Below the pieces are notes generated by a model. It was not told where the DNA came from. It saw only the letters and a list, made by a program, of their open reading frames with translations, and made no database searches. DNA of 64,000 nucleotides, taken from the NCBI RefSeq assembly GCF_000718985.1, contig NZ_JODL01000016.1, positions 124,001 through 188,000 on the forward strand, given 5' to 3'. Positions within the stretch are counted from its first letter, which is position 1; the number at the start of each line of letters is the position of its first letter. Both the position numbers and the translations under genes were made by a program. Source of the stretch: Streptomyces megasporus (GTDB taxonomy: Bacteria; Actinomycetota; Actinomycetes; Streptomycetales; Streptomycetaceae). Of the stretch, positions 27,809 through 36,339 are shown piece by piece.

Positions 27809-29203
27809 TCAGCCGGGGACGGGTTCCGCCTCCAACCGCTCCGTGAACTCCCGGACCGCCCGCTCCTCCCGGTAGGGCTCCAGGAGGCCTCGGAAGTCGT
27901 CCAGGTACTCCGCGCCCCGCCGGGAGCGCAGGCCCCCCAGGAGTTCGACCGCCTGCGCGCCCGTGTGGCAGGCGTGTTCGACCTCGCGCTGTCGCAACCG
28001 TGCCGTGGCCAGCAGCAGCAGGTCGATCGCGCGCCGCCGCGTCCGTCGCTCCGGAAGGCCCGCCAGGGCCTCCTCGGCACGGCGCTGGGCGGGGATGGGC
28101 TGGTCCAGGTCGCGGTGGCAGTGGGCGAGTTCGTCGGCCAGATAGGCGGCGTCGAAGTGGGAGATCCACTCCGGGTCGTCGCCCGCGTCCGTGGCCGACT
28201 CGGCCCGGTCGAACGCGGCCAGGGCCCGTCCGGCGGCGAGTTGGCAGGCGCGGGCGTCGCCCATCAGCGCGTGGCCGCGGGCCTCCGCCGCGTGGAACAT
28301 CGCCTGCGCCCGCGGGGTCACCCGTCCCCGCGCGCCCTCCTGCGCGGCCCGGGCGAGCTGGGCTATCTCTCTCGGGGTGCCGAGGGCGGCGGCCAGGTGG
28401 CTCATGCCCGCGGCCAGGACGTACCCGCCGTACGCCCGGTCGTCCGCGGCCTGGGCCAGCCGCAGCGCCTGGATGTAGTACCGCTGCGCCAGCCCCGGTT
28501 GCCCGGTGTCCACGGCCATGTAGCCCGCCAGTTCGGTGAGTCGCGCGACCGCGCCGAACAACTCCCGCCCCACCGACTCCGGGTAGGAGCCCGTCAGCAG
28601 CCCGGAGACCACGCTGTTGAGGTAGTGGACGACGACCGGCCGCACATGGCCGCTGCCGAAGCGGTGGTCCAGCTCCGACAGGGCCGCGGTGGTCTCCCGC
28701 ACGGCCGCGACGTCCGAGGCCCCCACCCGCGGCCCGGAGGCGCGCGCCACCTTCGGGTCCGGGGGTGTGATGAGCCAGTCGCGGCTGGGCTCGACCAGGG
28801 CGGAGAACATCGTCGGTTGGGCGGCGAGGAGATCGCGGCGTCCCACGTCGCTGCGCCACAGCTCGCTCGCCTGCTCGACGGCGCCCGAGACGGTGGACGC
28901 GAACCGCAGTCCGACGCCGGCCGCCGCGTTCCTGCCGCCGGCCATGCCGATCTCCTCGACCGTGACGGTCCGGCCGAGCTTGCGGCCCAGTGCCTCGGCG
29001 ATGATGGCGGGCGCCCGGCCGCGCGGCTGCTGGCCGCGCAGCCAGCGGGCGACGGACGTCTTGTCGTAACGCAGGTCGAGCCCGTGCTCGGCGCCGCACA
29101 TGTTGACGCGGCGGGCCAGTCCGGCGTTGGAACAGCCCGCCTCCTGGATGAGCGCCTGCAACCGTTCGTTCGGCTGCCGTGCGACCAACGGCCTGGCGGC
29201 CAT
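27809..29203 (-). CDS. NsdA-like regulator: helix-turn-helix plus TPR-like helical repeats
   Basis: 464 residues from ATG 29203, which has AGGAGGGG 6 bases upstream. The N-terminal XRE-like region (about 10-75: LQALIQEAGCSNAGLARRVN, then TSVARWLRGQQPRGRAPA) resembles Streptomyces NsdA and its paralogues, negative regulators of differentiation and antibiotic production. The rest (about 130-450) is helical with TPR-like repeats (AQRYYIQALRLAQAADDRA). It may bind a peptide or small partner. Divergent from the primase-like gene. Family assignment is by pattern; the exact paralogue is not clear. Confidence 0.85.
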   Translation of the reverse strand: MAARPLVARQPNERLQALIQEAGCSNAGLARRVNMCGAEHGLDLRYDKTSVARWLRGQQPRGRAPAIIAEALGRKLGRTVTVEEIGMAGGRNAAAGVGLRFASTVSGAVEQASELWRSDVGRRDLLAAQPTMFSALVEPSRDWLITPPDPKVARASGPRVGASDVAAVRETTAALSELDHRFGSGHVRPVVVHYLNSVVSGLLTGSYPESVGRELFGAVARLTELAGYMAVDTGQPGLAQRYYIQALRLAQAADDRAYGGYVLAAGMSHLAAALGTPREIAQLARAAQEGARGRVTPRAQAMFHAAEARGHALMGDARACQLAAGRALAAFDRAESATDAGDDPEWISHFDAAYLADELAHCHRDLDQPIPAQRRAEEALAGLPERRTRRRAIDLLLLATARLRQREVEHACHTGAQAVELLGGLRSRRGAEYLDDFRGLLEPYREERAVREFTERLEAEPVPG

Positions 29204-29510
29204 GCGGTCCCCCTCCTGCTGGTGGCCCGTGTCCCGGAGCGCTCGTGGCTCCGGACGGATCGGGATGGTCAAGACGGTCGGGAGTGCGCGGACGCTCCCC
29301 GCGCGCCGCACCTGCCCGCCGAGCGCATATGCCAAGATTTCCGGCACGGCGCCGCACAGTGAACTACCCATCCACAGCGGCCCGTTCATGCGCGCGCCCC
29401 CGTCCGTGCACCTGTGCGCCCCGCGTGCGGGGGCGGTGCTCCCCCATGAATCCATGACCAAGCCGTAACCCTTGGTCACGGGTAAAGTTGTGATGGTCGT
29501 GGAGGAGGCC
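29204..29510. other. 307-base divergent region between NsdA-like and primase-like genes
   Basis: No gene with coding character. An imperfect dyad TAACCC/GGGTAA (29466-29471 with 29480-29485) lies just upstream of the rightward gene and overlaps its likely promoter. Confidence 0.4.
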
Positions 29511-30203
29511 ATGAACATCACAACAGCGACAACGTCCGTCACGGCGGAACCGCAACTCCCCGAACGGCACGACGGATCGCCGACCGGCCCGATGGTCGAG
29601 CACGCGATGCGTTATGCGGAGGAGCGGCACTGGGACGTGTTCCCCGGCGCGTGGCTGGATTTCTCGAGAGGTGTACCGCGCTGCTCCTGTGGAGCGGCCG
29701 ATTGCGAGGCGCCCGGCGCCCATCCCGTCCATGCGGACTGGGCGGAACAGGCGACGGGCAGCGTGACGGTGGTGCGCCGCCTGTGGTCCGACCGTCCGGA
29801 CGCCTCGGTGCTGCTGCCGACGGGGCGGACCTTCGACGTCATCGAGGTGCCGGAAACCACCGGCTTCCTGGCGTTGGCGCGGATGGAACGCATGGAGGTG
29901 GAACTCGGCCCGGTCATCGGCACACCGGATGGGCGGATGCTCTTCTTCGTCCTGCCGGGCGGCGCCGCCAAGCTCTCCGATCTCGTGCGGAAGTTGGGGT
30001 GGTCGCCGAACGGGCTCGGGCTGACCGCGCTGGGCGAGGGCGGCTGGGTGGCCGCGCCGCCGAGCCGGATGGGCACGCGCGGCCCGGTGCTGTGGGCGAG
30101 GCAGCCGACGGACGCCAACCGCTGGCTCCCCGACGTCGAGGAGATCATCGCGCCGCTGGCGTACGCCTGCGGCCGGGACGCCGCCGCGGCGCGCGGAGAC
30201 TGA
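29511..30203 (+). CDS. Primase-polymerase-like N-terminal domain protein
   Basis: 230 residues from ATG 29511 (GGAGG 5 bases upstream). Residues about 20-215 resemble the bifunctional primase/polymerase N-terminal domain: AMRYAEERHWDVFPGAWL, a CSCGAADCEAPGAHP zinc-knuckle-like turn, then VLLPTGRTFDVIEVP. In active primases the last motif carries catalytic acids (D-x-D); here there is FDVIEVP with only scattered acids, so activity is uncertain. Streptomycete relatives are standalone proteins of unknown function. Divergent from the NsdA-like gene. Confidence 0.75.
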   Translation: MNITTATTSVTAEPQLPERHDGSPTGPMVEHAMRYAEERHWDVFPGAWLDFSRGVPRCSCGAADCEAPGAHPVHADWAEQATGSVTVVRRLWSDRPDASVLLPTGRTFDVIEVPETTGFLALARMERMEVELGPVIGTPDGRMLFFVLPGGAAKLSDLVRKLGWSPNGLGLTALGEGGWVAAPPSRMGTRGPVLWARQPTDANRWLPDVEEIIAPLAYACGRDAAAARGD

Positions 30204-30253
30204 CCTGCCCCATCCCGAGACCCGCGGAGGGCGCACGGAGGACGTCGAGCACG

Positions 30254-30278
30254 GCGGCCGACCCGACCGGTCGGCCGC
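30254..30278 (+). terminator. Bidirectional terminator
   Basis: Perfect 10-bp stem (30254-30263 with 30269-30278), 5-base loop, between converging genes ending at 30203 and 30327. Confidence 0.75.
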
Positions 30279-30326
30279 TCTCCCCTCCGGCTCCCCCGGC
30301 GGCCCGCGCCTTCGGTGGGCGGGCCG

Positions 30327-31208
30327 TCAGGCCGAGAGCGCGCCCTGGAGGAAGGGCTCGACGATCCGCCGCCACTCCTCGGGCCGGTCGTGGTGGACGA
30401 GGTGCCCCGCGCCGTCCACCTCGGCGTAGACGCCCTGGGGCAGCACGCGGACCATCTCCTGCGCCTCCGCCCGGCCCAGCTCGCCGTCGATGCCGCGGAC
30501 CACCAGGGCCGGGCAGCGGACCAGGGCCAGCTCCTCCCAGTGCGCCTCGTGGACCCAGGACTGACGGATCATCAATATCTGGCGGCGGGAGAACACCGGC
30601 CGCCAGCCGTCCATGCGCTCGGCCATCACCTCGGCGAAGAAGTCGCCGCGCGAGGGGTAGGGGCGCTCCAGGAACGGATCCTCCTCCCCGAACCACCTGC
30701 GGACGTCGGCGAGGGTGGCGAAGGGCACCGGCCACGTCGCGAGCCACTGCTCCCACTCCCGCTGGGAACGCGTGCCCAGCGCCGAGGCCCGCATGTCGCA
30801 GATCACCACGGCACGGACCAGATCGGGGCGTTTGGCGGCGAGTTGCCAGGCGGTGAGCGCGCCCATGGCGTGCCCCACGAGCGCCACCGGAGCCAGGCCG
30901 AGCCGCTCGATCACGGCCTCGGCGTCCGCCACGTAGGCCTCGCGGTCGAACGGCCCGTCGGTGGGTTTGTCGCTGCGGCCGTGCCCGCGTTGGTCGAGGC
31001 CGACGGCGCGGTAGCGCTCGGAGAGCCAGCGGGCGGTGGTCGCCCAGTGCGAGGCACGGCCCATCAGCCCGTGCAACAGCAGCACGCCCGGCGCCGGTCG
31101 GTCGCCCCCCGCCTGCGCGCCCTTGGGCGGGTCGGCGAACTCCCAGGCAGCGAGCCGCAGACCGCCCGCTCCCCTGACATTGATGCGTCGAACCATGCGT
31201 CCTGGCAC
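30327..31208 (-). CDS. Alpha/beta hydrolase-fold protein with Ala at the nucleophile position
   Basis: 293 residues from GTG 31208, which has AGGAGG 7 bases upstream; ATG 31214 is too close to that site. The fold is clear: oxyanion HGLMG near 47, DQRGHGRSD near 73, nucleophile elbow VGHAMG near 113, acid within RGIDGELG and His in GAGHLVHHDRP. The elbow should be G-x-S-x-G; the serine is Ala114. The catalytic acid and His remain. The protein may be a non-hydrolytic member that binds a ligand or protein. An SOS-type dyad lies 46 bases upstream of the start. Confidence 0.9.
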   Translation of the reverse strand: MPGRMVRRINVRGAGGLRLAAWEFADPPKGAQAGGDRPAPGVLLLHGLMGRASHWATTARWLSERYRAVGLDQRGHGRSDKPTDGPFDREAYVADAEAVIERLGLAPVALVGHAMGALTAWQLAAKRPDLVRAVVICDMRASALGTRSQREWEQWLATWPVPFATLADVRRWFGEEDPFLERPYPSRGDFFAEVMAERMDGWRPVFSRRQILMIRQSWVHEAHWEELALVRCPALVVRGIDGELGRAEAQEMVRVLPQGVYAEVDGAGHLVHHDRPEEWRRIVEPFLQGALSA

Positions 31209-31253
31209 CCCCATCCCTCCTGTCCGCTCATCCCCGTGCCGGCGCTCACATTA

Positions 31254-31269
31254 TCGAACTTCCATTCGA
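31254..31269 (-). promoter_or_regulatory. Candidate LexA (SOS) box
   Basis: TCGAAC-TTCC-ATTCGA matches the actinobacterial SOS consensus TCGAAC-N4-GTTCGA at 11 of 12 fixed positions, 46 bases before the alpha/beta hydrolase start codon. Confidence 0.45.
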
Positions 31270-31665
31270 ACAAGCCTCTCTGACGTGCAACACCCCTCTT
31301 TTGAGTGACACACGGCGAGTGTCGGCCGCTCGGGCCGGGGGGAGACAGCTACCGGGAGGCGGACCGCTCGGGGACAAGGGTCCGCGGGGAGCGACCCTGG
31401 GAGTTCGGGGCCCAGGGACGCACCGGGGGGCAGCGGGAAACAGAGGGGGGAAAGAGGGGCGGGAAAAGGGGGGACACGGGGAGGCGAGGTCCCGGTGCCA
31501 CACGGCACCGGGACTTCGGTGTCGCCACGACCCCATGGACCGGCCCCTCCCCTCCTCCGCGCACGCCTCTCCGAAAGCGTGTCACGGCGCGGCCCTCGCC
31601 GCTCAGGTTCCGGCAACTCCGGTGGGGACGAATCCACCACGGCCCGGCGCGGCGGGAGACGGATC
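31270..31665. other. Gene-free stretch with G-quadruplex-like tract and hairpin
   Basis: Together with the flanking sites this is a 507-base gap. From 31425 to 31481 the plus strand has seven runs of three to six G separated by loops of 1-7 bases, a canonical G-quadruplex pattern. An 11-bp hairpin (31489-31499 with 31504-31514, loop ACAC) follows. No frame looks coding. Confidence 0.6.
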
Positions 31666-31704
31666 GGGGCGCCGCGGAGGACCCGTCGTCCTCCACGGCG
31701 CCCC
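31666..31704 (-). terminator. dmdR1 terminator
   Basis: 17-bp stem with one mismatch (31666-31682 with 31688-31704), 5-base loop, beginning 11 bases after the dmdR1 stop codon. Confidence 0.8.
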
Positions 31705-31715
31705 TCCGCCGTCCG

Positions 31716-32411
31716 TCAGCGCTTGGCCACGAACACGTGCGAGGCCACCGCGGGGGTCAGCTCGGCCGTCTCGCCGCTGCTGCCGACCTGTACGCCGCCG
31801 CCCGCGCCCGCCGTCACGCTGACCACCGCGCCGGGCTGCACGCCGGCGCGGCGCAGCGTGTACATGAGCTGGGCGTCCGTCTGGATCGGCTCGCCGATGC
31901 GGCGCACCACGACCGTCTTGCCGCCGTCGCCCGCGTCCAGCTCGGCCAGGCTCACCATGTCGTCGCTCAGGAACGGGGGAGCCTCCGACGTCTCGCCCAG
32001 CTCCTCCAGGCCCGGGATCGGGTTGCCGTACGGAGACTCGGTGGGGTGCCGCAGCAGCTCCAGGACGCGGCGCTCGACCGCCTCGCTCATCACGTGCTCC
32101 CAGCGGCACGCCTCCGCGTGCACCTGCTCCCACTCCAGGCCGATCACGTCGACGAGCAGGCACTCGGCCAGCCGGTGCTTGCGCATCACGCGCGTCGCCA
32201 GCCGCCGCCCCTCCTCGGTGAGCTCCAGGTGTCGGTCCCCGGCCACGGTCAGCAGCCCGTCGCGTTCCATGCGCGCGACCGTCTGGCTCACCGTCGGGCC
32301 GCTCTGGTCGAGCCGCTCGGCGATCCGGGCACGCATGGGGACCACACCCTCCTCCTCCAGCTCCAGGATGGTGCGGAGATACATCTCCGTGGTGTCGATG
32401 AGTCCGGACAT
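31716..32411 (-). CDS. dmdR1: DmdR1, DtxR/IdeR-family iron-dependent repressor
   Basis: 231 residues. Winged helix (about 1-70, [38 protein letters not shown]), dimerisation and metal domain (about 70-140) with the diagnostic CRWEH, and a C-terminal SH3-like domain (about 150-231). With Fe2+ it represses siderophore genes by binding iron boxes. The terminal lysine-arginine end and length match streptomycete DmdR1. GAGGGG precedes the ATG. A long open frame exists on the opposite strand, as reported for the S. coelicolor adm gene. No iron box was found in the immediate promoter. Confidence 0.95.
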   Translation of the reverse strand: MSGLIDTTEMYLRTILELEEEGVVPMRARIAERLDQSGPTVSQTVARMERDGLLTVAGDRHLELTEEGRRLATRVMRKHRLAECLLVDVIGLEWEQVHAEACRWEHVMSEAVERRVLELLRHPTESPYGNPIPGLEELGETSEAPPFLSDDMVSLAELDAGDGGKTVVVRRIGEPIQTDAQLMYTLRRAGVQPGAVVSVTAGAGGGVQVGSSGETAELTPAVASHVFVAKR

Positions 32412-32627
32412 GCGCGCCCCTCGTCAGTTCGTGCGGTGGCCCTGACGTTCAATTCTGACGCATACGGCGGACAACCGGGTCCGGCCCGTCGAGCACCGCC
32501 CGATCCGTCGCACCCGCTTGACAGGGACGCGGTCCGAACCTCACCGTGATCGCGGTGTCACACGGCGTCCCGGAGGGGTACGGGACGTCCGACGGAGCGT
32601 GTCGCGACGACGGGAGGCCGTACGGAC

Positions 32628-33380
32628 ATGGGCGGGAACGGACCGGCGGAACGCTTCATCGACGCGGCCATCGGCCTGCTGGCACGGGTGCGGGAGGAGG
32701 AGTCCGACACCATCGCGGCGGCCGGGAAGCTGATCGCGGACGCCTTCACCGCCGGCGGTCGCGTCTTCGCCTTCGGCGCGGGGCACTCCTCGCTGCCCGC
32801 CCAGGACGTGGTCTACCGGGCGGGCGGGCTCGCCGTGATGAACCTCCTGCCCGTGCCGGGCGCCGTCGGCGTGGACGTCGTGCCCGCGACGCTGGGCAGC
32901 GCGCTGGAGCGGGTGGCGGGCCTGGCGTCCGCCGTGCTGGAGACGGGCCCGACGCGGGCCAGCGACGTCCTGGTGGTGATCTCCCTGTCCGGCCGCAACA
33001 CGCTGCCCGTGGAGATGGCCTCCCGCGCCCGTGAGCTCGGCCTGAAGGTGATCGGCGTGACCTCCGTGGCGTACGCGGAGGCCACCACGCCGCGGAACGC
33101 CTCGGGCACGTTCCTGAAGGACCACTGCGACGTCGTCGTCGACAGCAAGATCGCGGTGGGCGACGCGGAGCTGACGGTGGACGGCGTCGACGCCCCCTTC
33201 GCCCCCGCCTCGACGGTCGTGACGAGCGCGATCATGCAGGCCGTCGTCGCCTCCGCGGCCGGCGAGCTGGCCGCCCGCGGCGTCGCCCCGCCCCTGCTGC
33301 GCTCGGGCAACGTGGACGGCGGGCACGAGTGGAACGACCGCGTGCTGAAGGAGCACGCGGACCGCATCTTCTACCGCTGA
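32628..33380 (+). CDS. SIS-domain sugar isomerase-like protein (UPF0309 type)
   Basis: 250 residues, single SIS domain. Phosphosugar-binding loops are VFAFGAGHSSL near 46 and VLVVISLSGRNTLPVEMA near 115. The family binds phosphorylated sugars, often N-acetylhexosamine phosphates. Ends with HEWNDRVLKEHADRIFYR, typical of the UPF0309 group. No enzyme partners nearby. GGGAGG lies 11 bases before the ATG. Divergent from dmdR1; converges with the PAS gene. Confidence 0.9.
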   Translation: MGGNGPAERFIDAAIGLLARVREEESDTIAAAGKLIADAFTAGGRVFAFGAGHSSLPAQDVVYRAGGLAVMNLLPVPGAVGVDVVPATLGSALERVAGLASAVLETGPTRASDVLVVISLSGRNTLPVEMASRARELGLKVIGVTSVAYAEATTPRNASGTFLKDHCDVVVDSKIAVGDAELTVDGVDAPFAPASTVVTSAIMQAVVASAAGELAARGVAPPLLRSGNVDGGHEWNDRVLKEHADRIFYR

Positions 33381-33430
33381 ACGGACCGGACGGCCCGCGG
33401 CCGACGCCCCGGCCCGAGCGCCCGGCGGGC

Positions 33431-34876
33431 TCAGGCCAGGACGCGGGCGAGGTCGACCGCGGCGGCCACGCGGTCCGCGACGGCCTCCGCACAGGTGACG
33501 TCCGAGCGGTCGAACGCGCGACGGCTCGGGCCCCGCAGGAACGTGAGCACGCCCAGGGACCGTCCCCGGCTGCGCAGGACCACGCACAGCCCGTGCACCG
33601 TGCCCTCCGGCCATTTGCGGGCCCGCGCCCACCCCGACACCGCCGCGCCGCCCACGCTCGTGCGGACCGGACCGCAGCGCTCGTACGCCTGGAGTGCCGG
33701 ATGCTCCCGCGGGTAGCACACCGGGACGCCCGTCGCCGCCGTGCCCGGCGCCGGGGCCTCGGCGGTGCGGATCAGCCGGACCGGGGAGTCGCCGGCCGCC
33801 AGGTCCAGCAGCGCGTGGTCGGCGAAGCCCGCCAGCGCGAAGTCCAGGTGGACCGCCGCCGCCTCCATCGGGTCCTCGCACTCGGCCGCGGCCCGGGCCG
33901 CCCGGTGGAGCTGGTTGCCGCGGAAGCGGAACCGCGCCGCGTCCTGCTCGGCCCGCCGGGTGTCGGTGACGTCCTGGAAGAACCACGCCACGCCCAGCGG
34001 CACCGGCGCCTCCTCCGCCATCGGGGAGACCAGCCGCAGGAAGCCGCTGCGCCAGCAGCGGCGCGCGTCCCCGCCGCCCGCACCGCCACCCGCGCCGCCG
34101 CCCAGGGAGCCCCGGTCCGCCCGGTCGGGGTCTTTGCGCAACGTCACCCACAGCTCCGCCGGGCCCTGCGCCGGGCCCTCCGCCAGCACGTGCTGGAGCG
34201 CGCTCTCCAGCTCCTCCACGCCCTCCCCCACCAGCTCGCCCAGCGGTCGCCCCAGCATCGACGTGCGGCCGACGCGCAGCGCGCGGGCGGCGTGGGCGTT
34301 GGCGACGGCCGGACGCAGATCGGCGTCGACCAGGACCACGCCCCACGAGGCGTCCTCGAACAGCGCCTCGCTCAGGGCGATCGACCGCTCCAGGTCGATC
34401 TGCGTGCGCGCCTCGCTGAACGCGCAGTAGACGCCGATGGGCCCGCCGTCCGCGCCGCGCACCCCGGAGGACTGGGTGCGCACCAGCACCCGCCCGCCGT
34501 CCTTGCGCAGCAGCGCGAACTCGTGGACCTGCCGGCCGGGCGCGGTCAGCGCGCCGAGCAGCCGCGCCTGGACGTCCTCGGCGTCGGCCGCGCGCACCGC
34601 CCAGCCCGCCAGCCCCCGGCGGCCGATGGCCTCCTGTCTCGTCCAGCCCAGGATGCGTTCGGCCTCGCGGTTCCAGTGGGTCACGACGCCCTCGGCGTCG
34701 AAGGCGCACAAGGCCGCGTCCATGCCGTCCAGCAGGGACGCGAGCAGCAGCTCGTCCTCGAGGCCCCCGGCGCCCCGGGAGTCCGGGACCGTCGGGGCCG
34801 GCCCGGTGGAGCCACCGCGGACGTCTCCTCCGTCACCGGCGCCGTGTTCGAAGTGGGTCTCGGACTGAGCGGTCAC
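33431..34876 (-). CDS. PAS-PAS-GAF sensor protein without an output domain
   Basis: 481 residues from GTG 34876, with GGGGGT 5 bases upstream; a longer start at 34912 is possible. First PAS about 45-155 (VVTHWNREAERILGW), second PAS about 165-320, which is interrupted by a Gly-rich insert (GGGAGGGAGGG), then a GAF-like domain about 335-481. There is no kinase, phosphatase or helix-turn-helix, so it likely acts by protein contact or is a decoupled relative of PAS-PP2C regulators. The signal is unknown. It converges with the SIS gene, and its promoter region holds the RNA element described at 35016. Confidence 0.82.
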   Translation of the reverse strand: MTAQSETHFEHGAGDGGDVRGGSTGPAPTVPDSRGAGGLEDELLLASLLDGMDAALCAFDAEGVVTHWNREAERILGWTRQEAIGRRGLAGWAVRAADAEDVQARLLGALTAPGRQVHEFALLRKDGGRVLVRTQSSGVRGADGGPIGVYCAFSEARTQIDLERSIALSEALFEDASWGVVLVDADLRPAVANAHAARALRVGRTSMLGRPLGELVGEGVEELESALQHVLAEGPAQGPAELWVTLRKDPDRADRGSLGGGAGGGAGGGDARRCWRSGFLRLVSPMAEEAPVPLGVAWFFQDVTDTRRAEQDAARFRFRGNQLHRAARAAAECEDPMEAAAVHLDFALAGFADHALLDLAAGDSPVRLIRTAEAPAPGTAATGVPVCYPREHPALQAYERCGPVRTSVGGAAVSGWARARKWPEGTVHGLCVVLRSRGRSLGVLTFLRGPSRRAFDRSDVTCAEAVADRVAAAVDLARVLA

Positions 34877-34985
34877 CTGACACCCCCGACTGGACGCTGC
34901 GCGCACCTGCACTCCCGATCATTCAACTCGAACGTGACGCAGCCCACACGCGGTTCGGGAAAATCGTTGTACCCCCGAAATTCGC

Positions 34986-35015
34986 TTGCCGTTGCCCGGT
35001 ACCGGGTCTTAACGT
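34986..35015 (+). promoter_or_regulatory. Candidate strong promoter of the small RNA/leader element
   Basis: TTGCCG (34986-34991), 18-base spacer, TAACGT (35010-35015). It lies 33 bases upstream of the small frame at 35049 and is in a local region of lower G+C. Confidence 0.5.
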
Positions 35016-35286
35016 GCGAGGTACACGAGAAGGGAGGTGGTTCGGCAAATGAGTTGTTACCGGACGCGTGAGGTGGCTGCGGCCTAGGGGCCGTACGTCA
35101 CAGCGTGACGCCGGCACCGCCGGCCAATCCCAAGCAGTCACCCGACCCGCGGGCTGTCGGTACGTCCGACCGACCTCCGTCGCGCATCGCGCGACCGGGG
35201 CCAGGCCCGCGGGTTGTCCGCGTTCCGGCGCACCGCGTCGGAACGCGCCCTTCGGGGCCGAACCCCAGGGACATCGGGGCCGAAGC
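35016..35286 (+). ncRNA. Candidate structured RNA (hairpin series) with embedded 12-codon frame
   Basis: After the promoter the plus strand holds, in order, the short frame at 35049, then consecutive hairpins: CGGCC-TAGG-GGCCG over the stop codon, GTCAC-AGC-GTGAC, GCCGGC-ACC-GCCGGC, GTCGCGC-ATC-GCGCGAC and a 9-bp stem CGCGTTCCG/CGGAACGCG. The element TCGGGGCCGAA then occurs twice. No gene is downstream in this direction; the pdxH gene ends head-on at 35287. Best explained as a small RNA or a dual-function RNA. Ends are approximate; there is no experimental support here. Confidence 0.4.
35049..35087 (+). CDS. 12-residue peptide frame (MSCYRTREVAAA)
   Basis: ATG 35049 to TAG 35087. AAGGGAGGTGG lies 8 bases before the ATG and is almost a full complement of the 16S 3' end, much stronger than for most genes in this window. 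The stop sits in a hairpin. No gene follows on this strand, so it is not an ordinary attenuation leader. Confidence 0.45.
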   Translation: MSCYRTREVAAA

Positions 35287-35994
35287 TCAGGGGCAGAGGC
35301 GTTCGACCGTCCAGCCGGTGTCCGTCCTGACGTAGCGCAGCCGGTCGTGGAGGCGGTTCTCGCGGCCCTGCCAGAACTCCACCGTCTCCGCCCGGACCCG
35401 GTAGCCGCCCCACTGCGGCGGGACCGGGACGCCCTCCGTCTCCGGGTAGCGGGCCGCCAGGGCCGCGTACGTGCGGTCCAGCTCCTCCCTGGAGGCCACC
35501 TTCGAGGACTGTTCGCTGGCCCACGCGCCCAGCTTCGAACCGTGCGGGCGGGTGCGGAAGTAGGCCGCCGTCTCATCCCGGCCGGTGCGCTCCGCCGTGC
35601 CCGAGACGATCACCTGGCGGGCGACGGAGTGCCAGGGGAAGAGCAGCGAGACGTACGGGTTCGCCTCGATCTCGCGCCCCTTGCGGGAGCCGTAGTTGGT
35701 GTAGAACACGAAGCCGCGTTCGTCGAACTGCTTGAGCAGGACCGTGCGGGAGCTGGGTCGTCCGCGGTCGTCCGCCGTGGAGACGACCATCGCGTTGGGC
35801 TCGTGCAGTCCGGCGGTCACCGCGTCCTCGAACCAGCGCAGGAACTGCTCGTACGGGTCGTCGGCGAGGTCCTCCTCGCGGAGCCCCTCCGCGCGGTAGT
35901 GGGCCCGCATCGAGGCGGGGTCCAGGTGCGGGCGGTGGGCGAGGGCTTCACGGGCTGCGTCGTCGGCTTGAGGCACGCGTTCATCTTGCAGCAT
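35287..35994 (-). CDS. pdxH: Pyridoxamine 5'-phosphate oxidase
   Basis: 235 residues from ATG 35994. FMN enzyme that oxidises pyridoxamine or pyridoxine 5'-phosphate to pyridoxal 5'-phosphate. Diagnostic stretches are [50 protein letters not shown] and the C-terminal [17 protein letters not shown]. No clear ribosome binding site is present at 35994 or at GTG 36003, so a leaderless or weakly initiated mRNA is possible. It is divergent from citrate synthase. Confidence 0.96.
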   Translation of the reverse strand: MLQDERVPQADDAAREALAHRPHLDPASMRAHYRAEGLREEDLADDPYEQFLRWFEDAVTAGLHEPNAMVVSTADDRGRPSSRTVLLKQFDERGFVFYTNYGSRKGREIEANPYVSLLFPWHSVARQVIVSGTAERTGRDETAAYFRTRPHGSKLGAWASEQSSKVASREELDRTYAALAARYPETEGVPVPPQWGGYRVRAETVEFWQGRENRLHDRLRYVRTDTGWTVERLCP

Positions 35995-36339
35995 GACCGT
36001 CACACGGTGTCGGCGCGGACGGACGAGCCTGCCCGTTCTCCACCGCGCGTACACCTGGCGACGGGAGCGGCGAAGTGTGCCGCATCTCACTCTTCCCCGC
36101 ACCTGAGGAATCCGGACAGAATGACCGGTCGGACGACTGTGGCCTTCGCACATCGCGGGCTATCGTGTCCGAAGAGCCGCTGTCGGTGACCACCAGCAGC
36201 GCGGGCATGACCGGGCACCGGCCCGGCCCGCCGGCCCCACGACGGCGGAGCCGCACCGGTGGACCTCCGAGAGCCGACCGGCCCCACGGGTCTCCCCCGC
36301 CGTCGCCCTCCCGCCGAACCACACACGAGGAGCCGCCTG
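35995..36339. other. Divergent region between pdxH and citrate synthase
   Basis: 345 bases, no coding frame supported. TATCGT (36161-36166) is a possible -10 for the rightward gene, leaving a leader of about 170 bases. Nothing else stands out. Confidence 0.4.
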
